A stretch of 64,000 bases of DNA from JAWKOK01 sp963765875 (GTDB lineage: Bacteria > Chloroflexota > Anaerolineae > Caldilineales > Caldilineaceae), in NCBI GenBank assembly GCA_963765875.1, contig CAVXYK010000002.1, forward strand, positions 124,001-188,000. The letters run 5' to 3'. Below the pieces are notes generated by a model. The model saw nothing but the letters and a program-made list of their open reading frames with translations. It made no database searches and was not told the origin of the DNA. Within the stretch, counting starts at the first letter, position 1. Every line of letters starts with the position of its first letter. Shown in pieces: positions 28,164-37,200 of the stretch. The translations under genes were made by a program, and so were the position numbers.

Positions 28164-31100
28164 GATGGGGGCGACAACAACTCGAAACCCGTAGTTGTAG
28201 TCCCAGCCCCAAAGATAGTCCCTGAAGGCAGACCCAGACGCACCGGTCCGTTGACCGTTAGTATACCACGCTCCGCCCCTCAGAAAGGCGGTCGTGTCTG
28301 AACGAATATCCGCGCTCCACTCCCAGACATTGCCCGACAGATCCCAGATGCCCTCGGGCGTGGCCCCGTCACGGTACATGTGTACCGGTGTGGGTGCGTC
28401 CAGCTCGCTCTCTTTGGTGTTGGCGCGACTGGCGTCGAAGGTGTCGTCGCCCCATGGATATTCCTTGCCGTGGCGACCGCGGACGGCGCGTTCCCACTCT
28501 TCCTGCGTCGGCAGGCGCACTTCGTGAGATTCGGGTATGACGCCTTTGCTGCGTAGCTTGGGCGTTAGCCACGCGCAGTAGGCGACGGCTTCGTACCAGC
28601 TTACGCCCACCACCGGAAAGGTTGGCCGGTTGAATTGCTCGACATTCCATAAGCGCGGACCGTTTCGCCAGGTACCGACCCAGCGATCTAGTTCCTTCAC
28701 TGCCTCAGCATCCCACCAGGGCTTGTCCGTCTCATAGCCGGCGTCATCCCAGAAGCGGCGATATTGCTCGTTGGTGACCGGATATTTGGCCATGGCCAGG
28801 CCGTCGCCCAGCCCTATGCCTATTTCAGCCAGCGGCGGCACGAACGCGTCCAGGTCGTTGGGTAGTTCGCCCAAGTCGGCGGCTGTCTGCCCGGCTTCCA
28901 GCCGTTGCGTCGCAAGCGCGGTGCGGTCCTGCATCAGATTGGTGAGCAGCCGAGGGATCTTCACCTGCAACTCAGTCCCCACGTAACCCGTCGCCTTCTC
29001 CGGCCCAAACTCAAGCCATGCCTGGCCGGCGACCAGCAGGCGTCGCCGGTCTTCGTCGTTGTCAAACGTGCCGCCCGCCAGTTCGGCCACCAGAGCTTGT
29101 AGTTCGCCGTAGCGTCCCTCGGCGGTCAGGTGCCCGCAGGCCAGCAACACCACCTCGCGCCAGATGTCGGATGTGGCCTTCTGGGCGGCAAGCTCGTTGC
29201 GCTCCGAGTCTTCCAGCAGCCAGCGCGCGGCCAGGTATTCCTGAAAACTGCGGTGGGGGTAGGTGAAGGTATCGTTGTCGGAGGCCAGCAGCAGCCCGCC
29301 GCGCTCGCGCATGAGGTCGACCACGCGTGCGGCCCAGGCCTTGCCGCCATATCTCTTGGGGTGCAGTTTGGCCAGGCGCTTCTCCAGGTCGGCGGCGGGC
29401 AGTTCAACGTCCTCGCGGCCGCTGCGACCGTGGGCGTGGAAGGTCATCTCCCAGAGCAGGCGCTCCAGATCGACGATGGAGAGCGTCTTTTCGCCTTCGA
29501 TGGTCAGCAGTGTCTGAAGACTCTCGAATGTGCCGTCAGATTCAGGCTCCTTGCCCTTCTCCCACTCCCAGAGCAACTGGTTGGTGCACTCGCCATAGAG
29601 TTCGGCGCGTCCCTCGGGCAGCCGGCCGCGCAGGTTGACGCGTGCCAGCATGGTCAGCAGCAGCGGCGTGCCCGCCATCTCGCGTAGGGTGGGCCGGCTG
29701 GCCAACGCCGCGGTCAGTTGCTCGCGCGCATTGGCAACGTCGTCGCTCGAAGATTGGCCGACGCGTTCGATCTCCTCATGCCAGCGGAGCGTGAAGCGGG
29801 CGATACGCTCGTCGTCCAGCTCTTCCAGCGTGTAAGCGGGCAGATCGTCCAGTCGGCTCTGGCCCTGTTCGTAGGGTCGCACGCGGCTGGTGACCAGCAC
29901 CGCCGGCTTTGGGTGGGCCGCGCAAAACGCCTGCACGCTTTCGACGATGATCCGTCGGCGGTCGAAGCCGTTCCCATCATCCGGGTCGTCATCGGGGTCG
30001 GCCGGCGGGGCCTCGTCCAAGCCGTCGAAGAGCAACAAGGTATCGGCTCGTTCCAGCCTCGCCAGTAGCGCCGCTCCATCCAAACGGGTGATCGCTTGCA
30101 GCGCCTCTTCGATCAAGGCCGCACCCGGCCGGCTATTGGGCGTCAGCGATGCGCTCAGGCGGCGCAGGATAATGCGGATTGGAAAGAGTGGCGTGTCGAA
30201 TCGTCCCTCCAACATGGCCGACCAATCCGGCTCCTCGTCCAGCAGCCCGCCCGCCATGGCATAGGCCAGGTGGTTGACAAAGGTGCTCTTGCCCGAGCCG
30301 GGCTTGCCCAGCAGCACCAGCCGCCGCCGGTTGGCCAGCGCCTCCAGCGCCGTGACCTTGCGCATGGCCCGACGCAGCGCCTCTTCGTCTTCGACCCAGG
30401 GATGCAGCGGGTGGTCTGCGAAATCCTGTTCCTGGTCGCCCAGCATCAAACGGTCAACGCCAGTGACCATCTCCTCGGCCAAAGCATCCGGTCCATCACT
30501 CCCGTGCCCGCGGCGTTGCATGGCGGCAGTCAATCGCGGCCACTCCTGTTCTGCAATGTTCAGACGGCGGAAGACCTCCGCCAGCGTCGGTTCGGCATCG
30601 GTCTCCAGGTTGACATAGACCCGGGCCAGTTCGGTGGGGCGGCCATGCTTGCCGGCCTGGCCGCGTTCGTCCTGGGCCAGCGATAAGGGTAGCTTGTTGC
30701 ACTTGTCGCGCAGCTCGTGCAGGGCCACGGTCTCCTGTGCGCTGAGGATGGGGGCGATGGCTGGGCCGGCCGGCCCGGCTTGGCCGAGCAGGGCCAGCGC
30801 CTCGGCTAGCAGCCGGCTGAACTGGTCCAGTGCGAGGGTTTGACCATCCAGCAAGGCGCGGACCGCGGCCGCCGTCTCTTCGGTGGCTTGGGCGATGCGG
30901 TCTTGATAGGAGACCACCTGCACGATGGCGGTTGCCACAATGGCCGTGTTTTCCTCCAGCTGGTTCATCTTCGCCAAGCTGCGAAGGTCTCGCAGCAGTT
31001 TGCCCACACCGCTCACGTCGCTGAGCAAGTATTCTTCTATGTACTCGAACAGGCTCTCCAACGACGGTTTTAGCGCCTGCCAGCGAGCGCTGTCGGTCTC

Positions 31101-31472
31101 GCCCTCCAGGTCGAGATAGGCGCGACGTAGGCTGTCAAAATCGGGCCGTCCGCGAACAACCAACAGCGAGACCAGTTCCTTGGCAAAGGGCGGATGGTCG
31201 AGCAGTGCGATCAGATCGGCGAGCGACTCGTCGTCAGCGTAGAGTAGGCCATCGATGGCATCCTGGCGCAGATCCAGGCGCGCCGCCTCAACAGCCGCAG
31301 CCACAGCGACTTCGACCGCGCTCAACGGCTGCGCTTCGACCAGACTGGCCGTGCGCTGGATGCGCTTGGCCAGCGCCGGCGTCGCCTCGACACTCTTGCC
31401 GACCAGCGCCTCGGTCGTGCCGCTGATGACCGCGCCAAGCATCAGCGCAAAGGTGATTGGATCGGTGGGCAT
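28161..31472 (-). CDS. DGR target 2: NACHT/STAND NTPase with C-terminal FGE-like variable domain
   Basis: Large protein of about 1103 residues that couples an NTPase switch to a hypervariable sensor. The N-terminal ~370 residues are helical and unassigned. The NACHT-type NTPase has Walker A GKPGSGKSTF at about 388-397 and Walker B LLLFDGLDEAPP near 480, followed by the ARC/STAND helical region (LREMAGTPLLLTMLARVNLR). A helical segment leads to an FGE-sulfatase/C-type-lectin domain from about 880 (AKYPVTNEQYRRFWDDAGYE, then VVGVSWYEAVAYCAWL and LSGNVWEWSAD). The last 27 codons are VR2. By analogy with STAND proteins, ligand binding by the variable domain could trigger oligomerisation. The ATG at 31472 avoids an extension into the upstream palindrome. 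No effector enzyme domain is recognisable at the N-terminus. Confidence 0.92.
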   Translation of the reverse strand: MPTDPITFALMLGAVISGTTEALVGKSVEATPALAKRIQRTASLVEAQPLSAVEVAVAAAVEAARLDLRQDAIDGLLYADDESLADLIALLDHPPFAKELVSLLVVRGRPDFDSLRRAYLDLEGETDSARWQALKPSLESLFEYIEEYLLSDVSGVGKLLRDLRSLAKMNQLEENTAIVATAIVQVVSYQDRIAQATEETAAAVRALLDGQTLALDQFSRLLAEALALLGQAGPAGPAIAPILSAQETVALHELRDKCNKLPLSLAQDERGQAGKHGRPTELARVYVNLETDAEPTLAEVFRRLNIAEQEWPRLTAAMQRRGHGSDGPDALAEEMVTGVDRLMLGDQEQDFADHPLHPWVEDEEALRRAMRKVTALEALANRRRLVLLGKPGSGKSTFVNHLAYAMAGGLLDEEPDWSAMLEGRFDTPLFPIRIILRRLSASLTPNSRPGAALIEEALQAITRLDGAALLARLERADTLLLFDGLDEAPPADPDDDPDDGNGFDRRRIIVESVQAFCAAHPKPAVLVTSRVRPYEQGQSRLDDLPAYTLEELDDERIARFTLRWHEEIERVGQSSSDDVANAREQLTAALASRPTLREMAGTPLLLTMLARVNLRGRLPEGRAELYGECTNQLLWEWEKGKEPESDGTFESLQTLLTIEGEKTLSIVDLERLLWEMTFHAHGRSGREDVELPAADLEKRLAKLHPKRYGGKAWAARVVDLMRERGGLLLASDNDTFTYPHRSFQEYLAARWLLEDSERNELAAQKATSDIWREVVLLACGHLTAEGRYGELQALVAELAGGTFDNDEDRRRLLVAGQAWLEFGPEKATGYVGTELQVKIPRLLTNLMQDRTALATQRLEAGQTAADLGELPNDLDAFVPPLAEIGIGLGDGLAMAKYPVTNEQYRRFWDDAGYETDKPWWDAEAVKELDRWVGTWRNGPRLWNVEQFNRPTFPVVGVSWYEAVAYCAWLTPKLRSKGVIPESHEVRLPTQEEWERAVRGRHGKEYPWGDDTFDASRANTKESELDAPTPVHMYRDGATPEGIWDLSGNVWEWSADIRSDTTAFLRGGAWYTNGQRTGASGSAFRDYLWGWDYNYGFRVVVAPI
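28163..28245 (-). other. DGR variable repeat VR2
   Basis: Minus-strand segment homologous to TR, with identity extending a few bases further 5' (CGGTGCG) than in VR1. In the 36-base core there are 11 substitutions from TR, all at template adenines, and none at the 17 other positions. The encoded core is FRDYLWGWDYNY instead of the template NRNNHWNRNNNN. Its pattern differs from VR1, which indicates separate diversification events from one template. Confidence 0.96.
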
Positions 31473-31509
31473 TCGGGGCCTCCTGCTTGAGGTTGGTGTG
31501 GGCGTAAAG

Positions 31510-31608
31510 AAAATAGTCAATGATCAATTGTCGATTGTCAATCGTCAATGTGGACGCGACGACACCCACATTGACAATTGAACGTTGACAATCGACAATT
31601 GACCATTG
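31510..31608. repeat. Palindromic element, family D copy 2 (upstream of DGR target 2)
   Basis: This is a long imperfect hairpin, with arms built from ATTGTCGATTGTCAA and TTGACAATCGACAAT blocks, closely related to the element at 24171-24264. It lies 38 bases upstream of the target 2 start and overlaps nothing else. It ends just before the stop of the neighbouring aldo/keto reductase. Confidence 0.8.
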
Positions 31609-31613
31609 CTCTT

Positions 31614-32543
31614 CTACTCTGTCAACGCCACCATCTCCGCCAACTCATCCTCCATCAACGCTCGTTCCCCCGCTGCCGCGTTCATGATCGCCTGCGCCGG
31701 CGACTTGGCCCCCGGAATCGCCAACGATACGGCAGGATGGCTGAAGACAAAGCGCAACGCTGCCGTCACCATCTCGTCGCCCGGCTCGACGGCCTCTTTG
31801 AGGCGCTCAACCTTGGCCAGGCGCTCAGCCAGTGCAGCCTGACTATCTTCGTTGGCATGCCAGTTGGCGCGGACTGTGTCTGTGAAGACCGTGTCGGTCG
31901 AGTAGCGGCCCGAGAGCAGACCCATGGCCAGCGGTCCACGTACCATGACGCCGATGTCGTTGGCCTGGCAGTAGGGCAGGAAGTCGGCCTCGGGCGCTCG
32001 GTTGAGCAGCGAGTAGTCGACCTGGACCACGCTGCACGTGCCGTTGACATTGAAACGCTTGAGCACATCCAGGCTGTTGGTCGAGATGCCGTAGGTGCGC
32101 ACGCGTCCTTCTTCGACCAGTGCCTCGAAGCCTTCCAGATAGACCGACGGATCCTCGATGTTGCCCTCGTGGCAGAGGACCACGTCCAGCCAGTCGGTGC
32201 GCAGGCGGTGGAGCTGGGCGTGGGCGCAGAGGCGGATCATGTCGACGGTGGTCTTGGGCACGCCCTGGCCGGTGCGCTTGCCCCAGTTGCCGATCTTGCT
32301 GACCACATAGACGTTCTGGCGGATGCCGGCCAGGGCCACGCCCAGCCGCTCCTCGGAGAGACCGTTGGGAATGCCGTAGGACTCGGCCGTGTCGAAGAGG
32401 TTGACGCCTGCGTCGTAGGCGGCGCGTATGGTCGCCCAGGATGTGGCGTCATCGATATCGCCCCACTGGTTGCCCAGATTCCAGGTGCCCAGGCCGATGG
32501 CCGTGACCTGCCAGCCGGTTTTTCCGAAGGTTTTGGTGATCAT
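31614..32543 (-). CDS. Aldo/keto reductase
   Basis: NAD(P)H-dependent oxidoreductase of about 309 residues with the AKR barrel. It begins TKTFGKTGWQVTAIGLGTWN; the catalytic Asp and Tyr lie in LFDTAESYG, Lys in VVSKIGNW, and His in VVLCHEGN. The C-terminal GAKSPAQAIMNAAAGE is the cofactor-phosphate region. The ATG at 32543 has GGAG six bases upstream, preferred over 32624. Together with a second AKR at 33053 it forms a divergent pair around a repeat-rich gap; both are probably metabolic rather than part of the DGR. Confidence 0.9.
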   Translation of the reverse strand: MITKTFGKTGWQVTAIGLGTWNLGNQWGDIDDATSWATIRAAYDAGVNLFDTAESYGIPNGLSEERLGVALAGIRQNVYVVSKIGNWGKRTGQGVPKTTVDMIRLCAHAQLHRLRTDWLDVVLCHEGNIEDPSVYLEGFEALVEEGRVRTYGISTNSLDVLKRFNVNGTCSVVQVDYSLLNRAPEADFLPYCQANDIGVMVRGPLAMGLLSGRYSTDTVFTDTVRANWHANEDSQAALAERLAKVERLKEAVEPGDEMVTAALRFVFSHPAVSLAIPGAKSPAQAIMNAAAGERALMEDELAEMVALTE

Positions 32544-33052
32544 TTGTTGCTCCGTGGTGTTGCTTGAGTGGATGATGGATGAAGAAAATCTACGCATAGG
32601 ATGCTCTCTTTTAGACATGCCCAATTACGGCAAAAGATGCTCTGTCACCCTGAGTGGGTATACGTCTACAGATTGATATGCCCAATAGACCAACGAAGGG
32701 TCTCGACTTTGCCATCCAGATTCTTCATTGGTCTGTCATGATGTTCGATCTTCAGGCTCGAACCCATTCAGAATGACAGAGGAACCGTTGAGTGCGCCTT
32801 GCTTCTTTCAGTCTTGTGAAGCCCTGCCTGGCCAGACACTCCGGGTGGCATAAGACCCACACTTGCCGATGTGCTCTGCACGCAGTATGATAATTTTATC
32901 ACAAATCAAAATGGAGACGAATGGTCGTACAAATAGTCCATTGACAATTTTCAACGTTCAATTGTCAATGGTTGATTCGAGACAATGTGAGACGTACTTC
33001 ATTCACAATTGATCATTGACAATTGGCTATTGTTTTAACAGGAGTTCCACCA
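32544..33052. other. Repeat-rich divergent intergenic region
   Basis: No gene is supported here. It holds a loose inverted repeat (CTGTCACCCTGAG near 32640 against CAGAATGACAGAG near 32770) and, at its right end, the third family D palindrome. The AT-rich stretch around 32885-32915 (TATGATAATTTTATC) may contain a promoter for the flanking reductases. Confidence 0.5.
32930..33035. repeat. Palindromic element, family D copy 3
   Basis: More diverged copy of the AT-rich palindrome (CAACGTTCAATTGTCAATGG at 32952-32971, with ATTGATCATTGACAATTG facing it). It ends about 20 bases before the aldo/keto reductase start at 33053 and is separated from its AGGAG by only a few bases. Confidence 0.65.
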
Positions 33053-34060
33053 ATGCAATACGGCTACATGGGCGCATCCAATCTACGCGTCAGCAAGATC
33101 TGTCTCGGCACCATGCACTTCGGCGGCGTGACGCCTGAGGCTGAATCCCACGCCATCATGGACAAGGCGCTGGAGATGGGCATCAACTTCTTTGACACGG
33201 CCAATGTTTACGGTGGCCCGGCCGGCACCGGGGCCACCGAAACCGTTATCGGCAACTGGTTTGCCCAGGGCGGCGGACGACGCGACCAGGTCGTGCTGGC
33301 TTCCAAGACCTACAACGCCATGAATCGACCGGCAGTCGCCGCCGATCCCAACGATGACAAAGGCGTCTCCACCTACAAAGTGCGTCGGGACATCGCCGCT
33401 TCACTCAAGCGGCTCCAGACCGATCACCTGGATCTCTATCAGGTGCATCATATTGATCGGCGTGTGCGCCCCGAAGAGTTCTGGGGCACATTCGGCAAGC
33501 TGCTTGATGACGGCGATGTGCTCTACATGGGCACCAGCAACTTCCCCGGTTGGGGATTGACCAAGTTCCAGAGCTTTGCCCGTCAGCAGGGCCGGCTTGG
33601 CCTCATCTCCGAACAGGCCCAATACAACCTGCTCAGCCGCTATCCCGAGTTGGAAGTCATCCCGGCAGCTGAGGATTCCGGCATCGGCCTCTTCCCCTAC
33701 ATGCCGCTGGCCGGCGGTCTGCTGACCGGTCAGAAGAAGGCGATTGAGGGATCGCGTACACGAGCGGTCGAGTTGGAGTATGGGCTGGATCTGGGCAGCG
33801 ATCAGTTCGCGGCCTGGTCTGCGCTCTGTGCAGAGATCGGTGAACCCGAGTTTGTGGTTGCCATCGCCTGGGTGTTGGCCAATCCGGTGGTCTCGTCGGC
33901 CATCGTCGGCGTACGCACACTGCGCCATCTCGAAGGCCTGGAACGGGCCGCCGAGTTGACGCTGGATGCCGACGTGCTGGCCAAGCTGGATGTGATCTTC
34001 GACATCAACTTGCAGCGCCCGCTCAAGATGGCCCCGGCACCTGAGGCGTTTGCCTGGTAG
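33053..34060 (+). CDS. Aldo/keto reductase
   Basis: AKR-superfamily oxidoreductase of about 335 residues. It opens MGASNLRVSKICLGTMHFGG; the catalytic residues sit in FFDTANVYGG (Asp, Tyr), VLASKTYN (Lys) and YQVHHIDR (His), and the C-terminal SSAIVGVRTLRHLEG fits cofactor binding. It resembles the YajO/Tas-like subgroup that reduces sugar aldehydes and ketones. AGGAG eight bases before the ATG at 33053 decides the start; the upstream frame belongs to a repeat. A strong terminator follows at 34155. Confidence 0.9.
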   Translation: MQYGYMGASNLRVSKICLGTMHFGGVTPEAESHAIMDKALEMGINFFDTANVYGGPAGTGATETVIGNWFAQGGGRRDQVVLASKTYNAMNRPAVAADPNDDKGVSTYKVRRDIAASLKRLQTDHLDLYQVHHIDRRVRPEEFWGTFGKLLDDGDVLYMGTSNFPGWGLTKFQSFARQQGRLGLISEQAQYNLLSRYPELEVIPAAEDSGIGLFPYMPLAGGLLTGQKKAIEGSRTRAVELEYGLDLGSDQFAAWSALCAEIGEPEFVVAIAWVLANPVVSSAIVGVRTLRHLEGLERAAELTLDADVLAKLDVIFDINLQRPLKMAPAPEAFAW

Positions 34061-34154
34061 TCGTGTATCGCACCATTGATATCGCTCTGGCCTAGTTCCA
34101 ACAAGGATCGGGCTCTCTGCGACGTAAATGTTGTGACGCGGTTACACGAAGCAA

Positions 34155-34198
34155 AAATGAGTGGTCGGCTTGTATTCTCTCAAGCCGACCACTCATTT
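34155..34198. terminator. Bidirectional terminator
   Basis: AAATGAGTGGTCGGCTTG (34155-34172) pairs perfectly over 18 bases with its complement at 34181-34198. A-rich and T-rich edges serve the convergent reductase (plus) and the gingipain-like gene (minus). Confidence 0.85.
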
Positions 34199-34259
34199 CT
34201 CATTGGATTGAAGGCCACGCAAGTCTACGCATTGCCCCTCAGTGCGACGCTTCTTCGGG

Positions 34260-37200
34260 CTACCTCATGACGACCGGCAAGTAGATTTTCTCCGTTGATG
34301 AGGTGCCAGGACTCTCCTTCACGCCGACGATGGCAAACTCGGTGAAGTGATCGGCCGAGCATGTAATGACGTTGCGCTCCGAATCAACCGTCGTTCCGAT
34401 CTTCAGCCACTTCTGCACCTCTTCGTCATACGTCAGACAATGCTGATCCATTTCATCAATGCCGCCCTCGGCGAGGCCTTCAGGGGCATACGTTCGCTCA
34501 ACACTATAATTGCCGTTGAACTGCGTGACGGGGGTGCCCGTCTCGTCGAAGGCATCTAGGGCGAAGTACGAACTGGGGAAAACGTCGGTCATCCATGGGC
34601 CGGCGGCGACCCCGGCGTCGACCGACGCGGCGCCGACCGGGACTAGCCACTCTGTGCCGACGATGGGTACGCCGGGTTTGGGCAACTCTTCATAGAAGAG
34701 CTTGACCGGTACGGGCACGACACTGGGTGGGAAGGTCAGTTTGAGATCGCCGGAAGCGCTACTAAGACCGCCGCCGCTTTCCGGCGTGGCACTGCCGGCA
34801 GCGTCGGGCAGGACCAGGGCAGCGCTGATGGCGCCGGGAAGGCTGGCCGACAGCTCATAGGGTGCTTCGGGATCGAAGTCTTCGATGAGCGCCAACTGAG
34901 CCTCGCCGTTTTTCACAGGAGCGCGACCCACAGGCATCCCGTTCTGGAGCAGCGTGATCGTGGCGCCGTCGATCGGGTACTTGAGACCCCAGATCTGATT
35001 TTCGATGATTTTGAAGTCGTCTGCGAATCCGGGCAAGGCAACCTGCCACGGATACTTGGTCCACATGGCCATGGTCGGGTCGCCATAGACATGGTAGAGC
35101 GTTACGTCGGTCAGAGCGGCGGCCAGCGAGACCGAGCCAGAGCTCTGTGCCACGAACGATTGGCCAATCAGGTAGACCTTGCCGTAGTTGAGGATGTCAC
35201 CCAGTCGGCGAATCGACGTGTTGCTGCCGTCTGCGGGCAACAAGGCCGGCCATGTGGCGTCGAAGAGGCCACGGGCGAAGGCACTGTTGGCCCAGGTCGG
35301 GCTGTTGCGTGTGTCACCGATGACGCCGACGGCGCCGCCCTCCATGCGCAGGATGCGCTCGGCCCAGTACGATCCGCCGACAGAGGTGTTGTAGGTGTAG
35401 GCGTCGTTGGCCGGGTTGCGGGTCTCGTTGTCGAAGAGGCCGCTGGCGCAGTTGATGGAGTAGACCACCGGTGTCTTGCTGCCGTTGCTCAGCGAGGCCA
35501 GATTGCTGGACCCGAATCCCGGGCTGCCCCAGCCGCTGATGCCGCCATGATCGCGGTGAAAGACCAGGAAGCGGCCGTCGTTGATGGCGTCGACCACATC
35601 ACTGGTGCCGCCGTTCCAGGGATAGCCGCTGCTTGCTCGAAGGTCCACCGGCAGCAGCGAGCTGTTGTAGTAGCGATTGGGCGTGGTGCTGCGCGTGCCG
35701 CTGTCATAGAATCCGGATTTGTTCGGATTGCTGTGGTAGGCCGTGCTCGTCGTGTAGATGCGCTCCACATCATAACCCTGTCCGGTCATGAAGCTGCGCA
35801 CGAACTCGGCCGTCTCCAGGAAACTGCGGGCCGCGGTGCCGTCCTGGGCCACATCGGGCCGGCAGCACTGGAAGTAGGCGGCGAAAGACAGGTCCTCGTA
35901 GAACGCCTTGGAATTGGTCGGCACTGATTCATAGTCGATGACCTTGTCGACGATAGTCTGGGCCTGCGCTAACGTGTCCACCGGCATGCGGCCAATGGCC
36001 AGGTCAGGCGTGGGCACAAACTCGTCGAAGTCCATGGTGGTGTAGGGCAGGTCGGTGCCGGCCAGATCGCCGTAGTGAGTGCTGCGGTAGAAGGGCGGGA
36101 TCTGTTCGGCGTCGCCGAGCAGCAGCACGTAGGATGGCCGCACATGGCAGTTGTCATAGCGATTCTTGATGGTTGCCTTGATTTCATCGGCGGTGACGCC
36201 GGCTTTCCCTGAGCCGTTGCCGGTCTCCAGAATCGATGTCGACATGCCGCGACTGGTCTTCCAGGCTCGCAGATCGTCGGCAGCAGGGCGGAAGGCCGGG
36301 TCAGTGATGATCAGGTATTCGCTGCCGATACAGCCGAAGACGATATCCTTGATTGGCAGGTAGGCTTCGTAGATGGCGGTCTTGTTCATGGCCAATTCGT
36401 AGATGGGGCCGTATGCCTGGTCGAAGGGGTTGTCCGCCCGGTTCTCGGGCAAGAATCCCCGTTCGCCGCCCTCGAAAACGATCTCAAACTCGACTGAGTC
36501 AAACAGAACGAGTACGCCCTTGGCCGGATTGAACTGGCCCGCGGCGACGCTCACCTGGACCAGATCCAGGTCACGAACACGCCCGATGGTCTGGATGTCG
36601 ACGATCTGGGTCGGGAAGTTCTCGCTGCTCGCATATGCTTTCTCGTCCTTGACGAAGGGCAGATCCTCGAAATCCTCGACCGGAATCGGCTCGTCCTCCT
36701 CGCGCTGGAACATCTGGGCCTCCGTCAGCGGTGCGTCCGCGGCCTGGGGCTGGCTGGGGTAGACCACGGCCGCAAGCTGATCGCTTGACTTGGGACGTGC
36801 GCCGGCAAGCTCGACCTTGGCGCCGCGCGGCACCGCGAGCAGCTTGCGCAAGACCGGCACGTCAGGCTGTCCTGGCTGGCTGCTGCCCGGGTCGATGCCC
36901 GGCATGCCGACCTGGACATACTCTGTTTCGTCCGGGCCCTTGACTGCCCAACGGTGGGCCTCAGGGAAGAGGACCGTGGCCGCGAACCGCTCTACATTGG
37001 AAGTCTGGATCTCGACGATGGGTAGATCCTTGCCGCCAAAGAGCGGCGTCTCCGGGGTAGGCAGTTCCTGGCCGACGACTTCACCGTCGAATGGCGCAAA
37101 GTAGAGATCGTCGATGGACTCGGCCAGTGGCGTCTTGCCGTAGTTGAGCGTCACCCCGGCGATGCGGCCTTGGGGATCGTGCATGCCGATGAACTCACGA

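Noticed and set aside
24346..31472. FGE-like domains as true sulfatase-activating enzymes
   Set aside because: They end in DGR variable repeats and the visible parts show no catalytic cysteine pair, so a ligand-binding C-type-lectin role is more likely.
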